Source of the DNA: a virus
IMG/VR virus record: IMGVR_UViG_3300046450_002791
Coordinates: 1 to 25,912 of that record
Reading direction: 5' to 3' (one strand)
DNA: 25,912 nucleotides
Below are positions 1 through 7,400 of the stretch, piece by piece (the first letter of the stretch is position 1; every line of letters starts with the position of its first letter). The notes under the pieces were generated by a model. That model did no database searches. It had not been told where the DNA came from and worked only from the letters and a program-made list of their open reading frames with translations. The position numbers and the translations under genes were made by a program.

Positions 1-338
1 ACCGAATCAATTCGAGCTAATTGCCCAAATTGGTTTACGTCCTGTCGATTAAGGGAAAAGCTATAATTTGCTGACTGAACTCTGCGCAATTGCTGTACTC
101 CAGTACGAACCCAGGAAGCAGGACTGTCTAACATTGCCGTACTAGCTGCAGATACCGCTTTCTCCTGAGTTGAGTATCCCGTGGTTACCAAGGGTTGTTT
201 ATCTGTACCATCTGCGTTGGTATATCCCTTATTTTCTTTTGATACTGCGAAGTGGGCTCCTGTGGCATCAGAGGTGCCGACATATAAAGCCTCGCTTTGG
301 TAAATTACTCTTGCTCGTCCTGGTGATTGGTGACTCAT
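1..338 (-). CDS. tail tube-like structural protein (partial, N-terminal 112 aa)
   Basis: The reading frame starts at the ATG at 338-336 on the minus strand and stays open for 112 codons to the left window edge, so the C-terminus is missing. The protein begins MSHQSPGRARVIYQSEALYV. The last visible residues include RVQSANYSFSLNR and DVNQFGQLARID. I associate this ending (an RVQSANYSF strand followed by R-x-D-V-N-x-F-G-Q-L-A-R-I-D) with major tail or tail-tube proteins of siphoviruses from aquatic bacteria; this is recall, not a search. It is the last visible gene of the leftward cluster and follows head-tail-joining candidates, where siphophage genomes usually place the tail tube. No signal peptide or membrane segment is visible. 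No clear Shine-Dalgarno precedes the start; the upstream bases are T-rich on the minus strand. Another virion protein with a tube-like fold is the main alternative. Confidence 0.62.
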   Translation of the reverse strand, partial: MSHQSPGRARVIYQSEALYVGTSDATGAHFAVSKENKGYTNADGTDKQPLVTTGYSTQEKAVSAASTAMLDSPASWVRTGVQQLRRVQSANYSFSLNRQDVNQFGQLARIDS

Positions 339-401
339 AATTAAAAAAGGTTAGATATACTAGTTCTCTGGTAATTACATTATTTAGCTTAGAAAGGGAA
401 A
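339..401. other. short intergenic gap between two leftward genes
   Basis: These 63 AT-rich bases lie between the stop of the 282-aa gene and the start of the tail-tube-like gene. It is the only sizeable gap inside the leftward cluster, so a promoter or RNA-processing site for the abundant tube protein could sit here. I see no convincing -35/-10 pair and no stable hairpin with a T-run. Confidence 0.3.
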
Positions 402-1250
402 TTAATTCCTTGGGAAACGAATGTTGCTGATATCAAAACTTAAGAACCCTATAAATAATGACGGGTCTATATTTTTACTTACTCTATCGCTGAGTTTTGA
501 GGCTCTAACGTTTTCGATAAAGAATAAGCTTCTTCCAGCGTTCTGGGATAATGTTTTATAATTGAATCCAGTAACGTCCCCCAGCTCAGTCATGGGATAA
601 TCCTTGAATTGCAGTTTTGTGAAAACTTCGTGCTTTGAATCATTGAAAACAGATAGAACCCCATCCAGCTGGTAGTTGTTCTCTGCGAAAATCACGCATC
701 CGATATTTGAGCTGGTTTTATCCTCCCCTCCGAAAGCATAAGGTTCATTCTGGCTGTCTTGTACGTTAATAAATATTGCGGGGATTACCTGTGAGTATGG
801 GCTGATTCCAGATACCTCCTGCTTGAAGCGACTATTTGTATCGAATTTACTTTCTATTATTAATTGTTCTTCGGATTGGTTTGTCACGTAAATATTAAAG
901 TCTTTGACCGCATATGAACCACTAACCGAGGTGTTTGTCGTTCCGTAGCTAGAGTTAAAAATCGCCCTTCCGTTTTCAAAATCAAGACCAGAGAAGAGCG
1001 ATTCTCCTCTGCCCATTAATCCATTTTCGTCGTAAACACCCGTGGGAATTGTCGCCTCTCCGATATTTTGATTAAATACCCACTGTTTGTGTGGGCTACT
1101 ATATGCGACAAGACCATCTGAGAGTCGGGCGTCTTCCGTATAATGGAAGGTTGATGTATAATTTGTATACGCCTCCCCTTTTTCTAGAAGATAGTCGTCC
1201 GCCCAAAGAACGAAGCTGGTTGTTAGTTCGTGCTGAAATTGGGGTTTCAT
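402..1250 (-). CDS. hypothetical virion protein, 282 aa, in head-tail joining cluster
   Basis: I do not recognise this family with certainty. The frame starts at ATG 1250-1248 and overlaps the preceding gene's stop as ATGA, which indicates translational coupling. The protein is soluble-looking, without signal peptide or membrane segment, and rich in Phe, Tyr, Asn and Ser. An early segment reads WADDYLLEKGEAYTN and a later one YSSPHKQWVF. The alternating polar/aromatic pattern suggests a beta-rich fold. It lies between the tail-completion candidate and the tail-tube-like gene, where siphophages often encode the tail terminator. At 282 aa it would be about twice the usual terminator length, so terminator is only a positional guess. 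It is very likely a genuine structural or assembly gene, because it fills the space completely and is overlap-coupled. Confidence 0.72.
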   Translation of the reverse strand: MKPQFQHELTTSFVLWADDYLLEKGEAYTNYTSTFHYTEDARLSDGLVAYSSPHKQWVFNQNIGEATIPTGVYDENGLMGRGESLFSGLDFENGRAIFNSSYGTTNTSVSGSYAVKDFNIYVTNQSEEQLIIESKFDTNSRFKQEVSGISPYSQVIPAIFINVQDSQNEPYAFGGEDKTSSNIGCVIFAENNYQLDGVLSVFNDSKHEVFTKLQFKDYPMTELGDVTGFNYKTLSQNAGRSLFFIENVRASKLSDRVSKNIDPSLFIGFLSFDISNIRFPRN

Positions 1251-1849
1251 TTTATTTTAAAGCCCGCCATAGAACTTACGTCGCGCTCGAATTGTTTAAG
1301 AATAGGTTTTAAGTATGAAATCTTAAGCGTCCCTCCGCCAGACTTATCTGTTTGTATTCCAGCCCCAGATCGGCTATTCTCAGATTCCTTAAATGCGTAC
1401 TGTCCGAGATTAGGTATTCCCCTGCCCTCTAGGACTTGAAGCCAACTTGCTCCTTGCGCCCAGGGAAGCGGCGTTAACTCATACATCTCCTCAAGCGTTG
1501 CAATGTGGACTCTGAATGTATGGGTGAATGTTCGGCGGTTTGATTTATGAATCAGTATATTCGCTTTTGATAAAATCTTTCTCAGTTGATTAATTGGGTC
1601 ATCGTTTGAATTAAATCCTATGAACCCAAAAAGATTACCGCTTCCCAATGTGCCCGTAACATTATTTCCCCCAGCCCCCCCTTTTAGTTCTCTAGTTACT
1701 GGATGTTTGTCGAAGGAGTTCATTAATTTGTCGTGCGCTCGCCTAAACTGTCTCTCTATTAACGCCCTAAAGTCTTGTTTTACTTTTTTATCATTAAACG
1801 CTCCCTTTCTCAAGAGATCTTTTAGGGATGTATCTAATTTGGTAGCCAT
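1247..1849 (-). CDS. probable tail-completion / head-tail joining protein, 200 aa
   Basis: The start ATG at 1849-1847 shares one base with the stop of the upstream 142-aa gene (TAATG), and the stop overlaps the next gene (ATGA), so the three genes form a coupled set. The N-terminal 50 residues are basic and helical (for example KQDFRALIERQFRRAHDKLM). They are followed by HPVTRELKGG and a glycine-rich stretch ending NLFGFIGF. A basic helical N-terminus in a small protein between head and tail genes resembles the HK97 gp10-like tail-completion group. The HPVTREL...GFIGF combination is one I associate with aquatic phage structural proteins, but I cannot name the family. Position after the head-closure candidate and before tail-tube genes supports a neck role. 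Alternative: a minor tail protein. Confidence 0.6.
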   Translation of the reverse strand: MATKLDTSLKDLLRKGAFNDKKVKQDFRALIERQFRRAHDKLMNSFDKHPVTRELKGGAGGNNVTGTLGSGNLFGFIGFNSNDDPINQLRKILSKANILIHKSNRRTFTHTFRVHIATLEEMYELTPLPWAQGASWLQVLEGRGIPNLGQYAFKESENSRSGAGIQTDKSGGGTLKISYLKPILKQFERDVSSMAGFKIK

Positions 1850-2277
1850 TATTCTACAGACCTAAGGAAAATAGTATAAAATTGAACACCAAAGAGGCCA
1901 TGGGCTCTCGCGTCAGAATCAACATGAAACATTCTGCCATCAAATTCTATCCTCTTCGCGTCTGATATATAATTGTAATCTGCCAGCTTTAGTTTTATTC
2001 TTACTTGAGAGGTTTCATTGGACCCTACATTTGACACTAGGTTCTTATTGTCTAGATCATATCTTATTCTTGCCTTGAATATTTTTTTGACGGGAACTTT
2101 CTTTACGTTTGTTGCTGAAGCGGAGTCTCCGTATAGGTGATTGAACCCAGGGTCTGTGCTGATAATAACCTTTTGAGCTTCTTTGTAGACGGTTATATCC
2201 CTACTGAAGGTGTCGTGTATGTGAAGAAGCTCTGCGGAAAGAGATTCTTTTTCTTTGGGCGTGAAAAGGTCGCTCAT
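1849..2277 (-). CDS. probable head-closure (stopper) or neck protein, 142 aa
   Basis: I chose the internal ATG at 2277-2275 (protein begins MSDLFTPKEKESL). The frame remains open to 2487, but the upstream 70 residues are Cys/Trp/Arg-rich, look unlike a structural protein, and overlap the opposite-strand 96-aa gene. The protein has an acidic N-terminal helix, then a core with RDITVYKEAQKVIIS and DPGFNHLYG, then alternating beta-like segments ending FGVQFYTIFLRSVE. Phage head-closure (stopper) proteins are small, beta-rich and sit just before the tail-completion gene, which matches this place at the head of the leftward cluster. The stop overlaps the start of the next gene by one base. Function is inferred from size, position and general composition only. 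Confidence 0.55.
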   Translation of the reverse strand: MSDLFTPKEKESLSAELLHIHDTFSRDITVYKEAQKVIISTDPGFNHLYGDSASATNVKKVPVKKIFKARIRYDLDNKNLVSNVGSNETSQVRIKLKLADYNYISDAKRIEFDGRMFHVDSDARAHGLFGVQFYTIFLRSVE

Positions 2278-2332
2278 GCTAGGTTTTACACCAAAGCTGT
2301 TTTTTTGTGTATCTTTATAAGGTATAAGGCTT
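2278..2332. promoter_or_regulatory. divergent intergenic region between leftward and rightward tail operons
   Basis: These 55 bases separate the divergent starts at 2277 (leftward) and 2333 (rightward). They should contain control elements for at least one of the two runs, because transcription must begin here or be supplied from outside on both strands. Visible elements are a TTTACA at 2285-2290, a T7 run, and AT-rich TTATAA/TATAAG elements at 2315-2328. The spacing between TTTACA and the TATA-like element is about 25 bases, too long for a standard sigma-70 promoter, so no specific promoter is called. Confidence 0.35.
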
Positions 2333-2623
2333 ATGGACGCACAAGGTATTTTTAGAAAATATTGCCAACGGAATACGGTTTCCCTATTTAAAGGGTTTCT
2401 CGTCATGCTTGAAGATCTCCAAAGGGAGCACCAAATACATTTTGGTAAGCTAAAGAAAAATATGCCAGAAGGCTTCCTGCCCATCATTGAACAGGCGGAT
2501 TATTTTGATGAAGAAAAGCTTCAGCATTTAAGAAAAAGAACTCTCGACCTCGGAAATGAAACGATTAGAAATGTTGAAAGCGAGTTGGAAAATTTTACTA
2601 TAAGTTTTACATTTAACAATTAA
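2333..2623 (+). CDS. small acidic tail-region protein, 96 aa, unknown function
   Basis: This is the first gene of the rightward run, ending 12 bases before the first chaperone candidate. Two starts are plausible. ATG 2333 has AAGG at 2319-2322 ten bases upstream. ATG 2405 has AAAGGG at 2390-2395 nine bases upstream and would give 72 aa. I keep 2333 because the extra N-terminal segment (IFRKYCQRNTVSLFKGF) looks like a continuous amphipathic helix leading into LEDLQREHQIHFGKL. The middle contains QADYFDEEKLQHLRKR followed by TLDLGNETIR, a helical, charged pattern. The end is beta-like (NFTISFTFNN). No enzyme motif or membrane span is visible. Position suggests a tail-assembly accessory protein, but the function is unknown. 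Confidence 0.6.
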   Translation: MDAQGIFRKYCQRNTVSLFKGFLVMLEDLQREHQIHFGKLKKNMPEGFLPIIEQADYFDEEKLQHLRKRTLDLGNETIRNVESELENFTISFTFNN

Positions 2624-2635
2624 CTGATAAGAATT

Positions 2636-3454
2636 ATGTCCACAAAAACAAAAGAAGAACCCAAGACGATGGACGATGCCAGAGCAAAGCTTAAGGAGAT
2701 CTATAGCTTTACGGTTGAGAAGAAAGAAAAGGTTAAGCAAACCGAAACTAAGAAAGTTAAAAATCCAGAGACCAAGGAAATGGAGGAGGTTTCTGTAACA
2801 AAAGATGTAGAGGAGTCTGTCCCTTACCGAGTTATTCTCAAGCAGCCTACTCGACGTCAAGTAGAGGAGGCGGAGCTTGAATATAGCATTGAGATGAGTA
2901 AATGCATTCGCAAGGGGATCTTGACGAAGGCTATGCTCGCTAAGAAATATAGCGATACGGGTGGACTGCTAACCGAAGAGGATGCCAGGGAGCTCACCGC
3001 TAGTTATGTAAAATTCGGAGAGCTCTCTAGCGAGTTCCAGAAGGTCAGCGCTAAGACTAATTCTTCTCAAAAGGATAAAGATAGAATCACAGAACTCACT
3101 GGTAAACTATCTGTATTGAGAAAGAAAATTGTTGAAGTCGAAACTTCCTACTCCTCGTTATTTAATCATACTGCAGATACTCGCGCCCAAAACAGAACTA
3201 TTCAGTGGTATATCTTATATCTCACCCATATTCAGAAATCAGACGAAAACGAGATACAGGCTTTATTTGAAGGTGAGTCCTTTGAGGATAAATTGGATAG
3301 ATATTATGAATTAGAGGAAGAGGGTGACGGCCTGTATGACATTGTGGGGGGTAAGGTCGCTACGTTGCTGAGTTTTTGGTATTATAGTTCTGGGGCGGTT
3401 TCTGCAGAAGATTTTGAACAGCTCGATAGCGATCTAGAGGCTGGAGAGGTTTGA
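2636..3454 (+). CDS. probable tail assembly chaperone 1, 272 aa
   Basis: The protein starts MSTKTKEEPKTMDDARAK and is highly charged and helical. A Lys/Glu-rich N-terminal third is followed by PYRVILKQPTRRQVEEAELE and the segment CIRKGILTKAMLAKKYSDTG. A predicted coiled-coil stretch (about residues 135-180) then precedes HTADTRAQNRTIQWYILYLTHI. The C-terminus is very acidic (about residues 215-272). Siphophages encode chaperones for the tape measure protein directly upstream of it (lambda gpG and gpGT). This gene and the next occupy that place and have matching size and charge. Unlike lambda, there is no frameshift link that would work; the downstream gene lies in the same frame behind two tandem TGA codons. 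Chaperone identity is inferred from position and composition. Confidence 0.6.
   Translation: MSTKTKEEPKTMDDARAKLKEIYSFTVEKKEKVKQTETKKVKNPETKEMEEVSVTKDVEESVPYRVILKQPTRRQVEEAELEYSIEMSKCIRKGILTKAMLAKKYSDTGGLLTEEDARELTASYVKFGELSSEFQKVSAKTNSSQKDKDRITELTGKLSVLRKKIVEVETSYSSLFNHTADTRAQNRTIQWYILYLTHIQKSDENEIQALFEGESFEDKLDRYYELEEEGDGLYDIVGGKVATLLSFWYYSSGAVSAEDFEQLDSDLEAGEV
3443..3449 (+). promoter_or_regulatory. ribosome binding site that fixes the GTG start at 3461
   Basis: GGAGAGG lies inside the last codons of the upstream gene, 11 bases before the GTG at 3461. In-frame TGA codons at 3452 and 3455 exclude any earlier start in that frame. The ATGs at 3454 and 3457 are in another frame that stops after a few codons. 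GTG 3461 is therefore the first usable start. Confidence 0.6.
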
Positions 3455-3460
3455 TGATGC

Positions 3461-4447
3461 GTGGAAAAGACTGCACATAGAAAGATATTTAGAGACGTAG
3501 TCAGAGGATACTCCGACTCTGTCTTGAATGGTAGAGTTGTATATATAAAGCATTTAACTCCCCACGATCAAGTTGATCTTGAGGAAATTGAGCAACGCTA
3601 TTTTAATAAAGCAAAGGCTCGCGGAGTTCCCACTGAAGAGGAGATGCTTAAAATCCTAGAAGAGGACAATCAGTGGACTGTTGATGATGAGAAATTTATA
3701 AATAAAAAAAAGATATTTTTAGCCAGCTTAAGGAAGGGGTTAACTAAGTTAATCTTGCAGCATCAGATTGACCATCAGACAACGCTGCTTGAGAAAGAAT
3801 CGAAAATAGTAAAGGATAAGGAGCTGGAAAAATATAGCCTTTTAGGTAATACTTGCGAAAGGTATGCCAAGGATAGGCTTAATGATTTTTATATGATTGC
3901 TAGTTTTTTTAAAGACGAGGACATTAAGCAGCCTCTTTACTCAAGTAAAGAATTTGAAGAAGTCGGGGTGGAAGAACTCCGCACTATGGTTGAGGTTTAT
4001 AATGAAATGTTTCAGTTCTTTACCGAAGAAAGTATACAGCATACCGTGCTAGACGATTTCTTTTCTCCATATTTAGGATTTGCGGAGGATAGTATGCAGT
4101 TTTATGGCATTCCTTTTTGTCAATTAACCTACAATCAAGTAAGAATGATAGTTTATGCAAAAGTGTTTAAGAGTATATTCGATCACAACGACAATATACC
4201 AGAGCAGATTTTGAAAGATCCCAAGAAGTTGCTAGACTACGGAAGCGTATCTAAAGAGGAGAGGGAAAACCTGAAAGAAAAGATTTCTCATGGAGATGGA
4301 TCCACTATAGTCGGAGCAACCCACGAAGACTATAAAGCCCTTGGGATAACCGACAGCGATAAGGGGATCAGCTTGCACGAAGAGGCTAAGAAAAAGGGGG
4401 GGACATTGAATATGGAAGATTTGATGAAACTCCACGGTGTCAGCTAG
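3461..4447 (+). CDS. probable tail assembly chaperone 2, 328 aa (GTG start)
   Basis: The protein begins MEKTAHRKIFRDVVRGYSD from a GTG codon. It is helical and charged throughout, without membrane spans. A central part includes VLDDFFSPYLGFAEDSMQF and YNQVRMIVYAKVFKSIFD. A Lys/Glu/Asp-rich tail (residues about 255-328) contains DPKKLLDYGSVSKEERENL. It lies in the same frame as the preceding gene, separated by TGA TGA TGC, and ends 36 bases before the tape measure start. This is the place of lambda gpT (the extension in gpGT), which binds the tail-tube subunit while gpG coats the tape measure. I infer a matching role. The family is not recognised by sequence, so a structural tail protein remains possible. 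Confidence 0.6.
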   Translation: MEKTAHRKIFRDVVRGYSDSVLNGRVVYIKHLTPHDQVDLEEIEQRYFNKAKARGVPTEEEMLKILEEDNQWTVDDEKFINKKKIFLASLRKGLTKLILQHQIDHQTTLLEKESKIVKDKELEKYSLLGNTCERYAKDRLNDFYMIASFFKDEDIKQPLYSSKEFEEVGVEELRTMVEVYNEMFQFFTEESIQHTVLDDFFSPYLGFAEDSMQFYGIPFCQLTYNQVRMIVYAKVFKSIFDHNDNIPEQILKDPKKLLDYGSVSKEERENLKEKISHGDGSTIVGATHEDYKALGITDSDKGISLHEEAKKKGGTLNMEDLMKLHGVS

Positions 4448-4483
4448 TTTTTTCGTGTAATAGATCTTACTGGAGTAAGGTTT

Positions 4484-7400
4484 ATGGCAATCAATTTAGA
4501 TGTACATGGAAATACTACGCCCTTAGAGGCGTCGGTTAGAGCGGCGGTAGATAGAATCCGCAGGAAGCCCATAAAGATCACTGTCGACGATAAGGGCGCC
4601 ACCCAACCGTTGGGTAATATGAAGCGCTCCGCTGACGAATTTAGCAAATCAATGGAGGCTGCTAACGCTCGTATTATTGCCTTCGGGGCATCAATGGCAG
4701 TTCTTAACGGTATTGGCGACGCCTTCAAGGCCATGGTTAGGGATGTGGTTCAGGTGGAAAAAGCTCTGCAGGATATAAATGTTGTAATGGGGCTGTCTGC
4801 TCAGAATTTAGATAGGTTTTCATCTGGCTTATTTAAAGTAGCAAAAGAAACTGGGGCCGCTTTTAACGTTGCTGCTGAGGCTGCAACTGAATACGCTCGG
4901 CAAGGCTTGACCATGGAGGAGTCTCTCAAGAGAACGAGGGACGCTCTTATCCTTACCCGTATAACTGGTATGGATTCTGCCAATGCGGTAAAAGCTTTAA
5001 CCGCCGCAATGAATACGTACGGGCATCAAGTCGCTGACACTACAGAGTTGGTTAGTAAATTTGCCGCAGTTGACGTAAAGTTCGCAGTTAGCGCAGAGGA
5101 TTTCGCTGACGCTATTGCCAGAACTGGTGCCGCCGCAAAAGGAGCTGGAGTCGATATTAATCAGCTAATTGGTATAGTTACCGCGGCCCAGCAGAAAACC
5201 GCTCGAGGTGGTAAGGTTATAGGAAACTCTCTAAAAACTATTTTTACTAGAGTAGGCAAAACAAATACACTAGATACTCTTGAGAGTGTGGGTATTGCGG
5301 TCAGGGATCTGGAGGGCAAGACTATAAATGCTACAAAAATTCTTAGCGATCTTGCAAGTACTTTTGATAAGCTATCTGCTGCCCAGCAAGCTCAAGTTGC
5401 CCAAACTGTTGGTGGAGTATTTCAAATTAATATCTTAAAGGCTGTATTGGGTGACGCGGCGAAAGCGAACGGCATACAGGCTAGGGCGACACAGATAGCT
5501 TCTGGCGCAACAGATGACGCAATTAAGAAAAATGAAATGTTGCGTCAGACGATGGCTGCTTTAGCCTCTGAAACTGGCATGGCATTAAAGGAATTGAGCG
5601 CCAGGGTTGGGGACTTAATGCTCGCTCCAGGTATGGAGAAAATACTCAATATGGTTAAAGGCGTCGCTGAGGGCGTGGGAGATATTCTTGGGGATGGGCA
5701 GGACAGCGGCGATAGATTTGCCAAAGGATTCCTTTCTGGCATTGGGAATATAATTACTGGACCAGGCTTGGTCGTTACGGTGGCTGTGTTTGGTAAACTA
5801 TTTTTTAAGGCCTTTCAGTATATGAAGGACAGTATGAAGTCCCTCATTGGTATCACCTCGCAAAGTGAAAAGCAAAAGGCAATACAAATGTCTTTGGTTG
5901 ACTTATTTGGTCGAAACACGGAGCTGAATAAGGAAATGTTGAGGACTGATATCTCCCGCGTAGAAAAGGAAGGAATAATTCTTGAATTATTGCGTTCGCA
6001 AGTTAATGAAGCGAACGCGTTAAATGGAATCGCATCATCCTTATCTAAGACAATGTTTACCTCGGGTTATGGAGCTAACTTAACTAAGAAAGGGGGATCT
6101 GCTTCGGGATATATTCCAAATTTCGCAAAAGGCGGTTCAGAAAGAAACGAAGCTAGGAAAGGTGGATACGCTCCAGGCGCAGTCAAGACTATGAAAATGC
6201 CTGGCGCTGGGCAGGTAACCTACAATACCGCAGAGACGGTAAAAAGATTTCCGCAATTTTCACAACCCGCAATCATGCCGCCCGAAGGAAGTCGAGCGGG
6301 CAAAAATTATAAACAAGGGTTCGGATCGGTACATGGATTTAATCCATATGCTAGTCAAGGATATATACCAAACTTTTCAACCGCAACTTCGTCGGGGTCA
6401 ATGAAATCTGGGTTTGAGCTAGGAAAGGCTGGTCTCGCTGAGAAGAATGTAAAAAATGCCATTGATTTGTCCAGTATGTTTACAATGTTAACCTTAAAAC
6501 AAGGCGGCTCTGGTTCTGCCAGCATTATCCCTGACTCACAATACGGAATTAAGGGAGGCGCGGGTGGAGATTTACCAAAAATAACATTTGGGGTTAGGGG
6601 TTTAGATCGAAGTAAGGTAGAGGATATGGCTGGGAGCCATGACGCTTTTGACGTAATGAGAGAAAGATTAAAGGACGCTGTGGTTCCTAAGGGGGTTGAA
6701 TTTGGTAACAATATGCAATTGGGCAAAGCTGACAGAACTAACAATAAGTTAATGTCAAACGCTTTATCACAAGGCTCAAGCGGTGCACTAGGAGCTCTTT
6801 CTGGCTTAGTGGGGGCTGTGTTTGAGGCGGCAATTTCAACCAGATTACCTCATACTGATCCTGGTGGAGCCGTTGGTAGGTTGGCAAGTGTGGGCGGCGG
6901 GTCAGCAACGAAGGTCGGAGGAGATTTTGACGTAACAAATATAAGCTCTTCAAAAGAACTTCAGACGTTATTTGGGAGCGGTATTGCTGATATAGGTGAT
7001 TACAAAACCGCAAGCGGAAAACAGACCAATAAAAGCATGGCAAACAAAATTGCCAAGGAAATGATCTACAGGAAACATCCTGCTTTTGTCGGTAGCGGTT
7101 CGCAACAAGGTAAGGGTCTATACCATCAGAAAGATAAAAATAATCAATACAAAGTTGCTTATGGGAAAGATAAGGGAGCAACCTCAGGTCCGTTGTCAAA
7201 CATAAAAACCTTAAGAGATTCATTTGTTCCTAAAATTTCAAATCCAGACACAGACTATTACGACATCGATTCGGGCGAGTATGGCAAAGGAGGAGCCAGA
7301 GGTTTTATTCCTAATTACGCAGGCCCATTAAGCGATGCCATCGGCAGAGAGCGCGGCGCAGGCATACCAGTTTCGAAAATCAGAGTAGGAAGTCATTCCC

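Noticed and set aside
450-457. TATAAATA, identical to the T4 late promoter core
   Set aside because: It lies inside the C-terminal coding part of the leftward 282-aa gene and would fire rightward, antisense to three genes. An AT-rich octamer is expected by chance, and there is no other sign of a T4-type phage.
2278-2487. N-terminal extension of the 142-aa leftward protein to 212 aa
   Set aside because: The extra residues are Cys/Trp/Arg-rich and unlike the rest, overlap the rightward 96-aa gene, and a sensible start exists at 2277.
3346-3352. GGGGGGT in frame as a -1 slippery heptamer (G GGG GGT) near the end of the first chaperone gene
   Set aside because: A -1 shift here puts TAA (3352-3354) in the very next codon, and the downstream chaperone ORF lies in frame 0, so the shift would yield nothing longer.
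6738-7223. 161-aa open frame on the minus strand inside the tape measure
   Set aside because: It is fully embedded opposite a well supported gene, Leu/Arg/Gln-rich in the manner of an antisense shadow, and without a ribosome binding site or recognisable motif.
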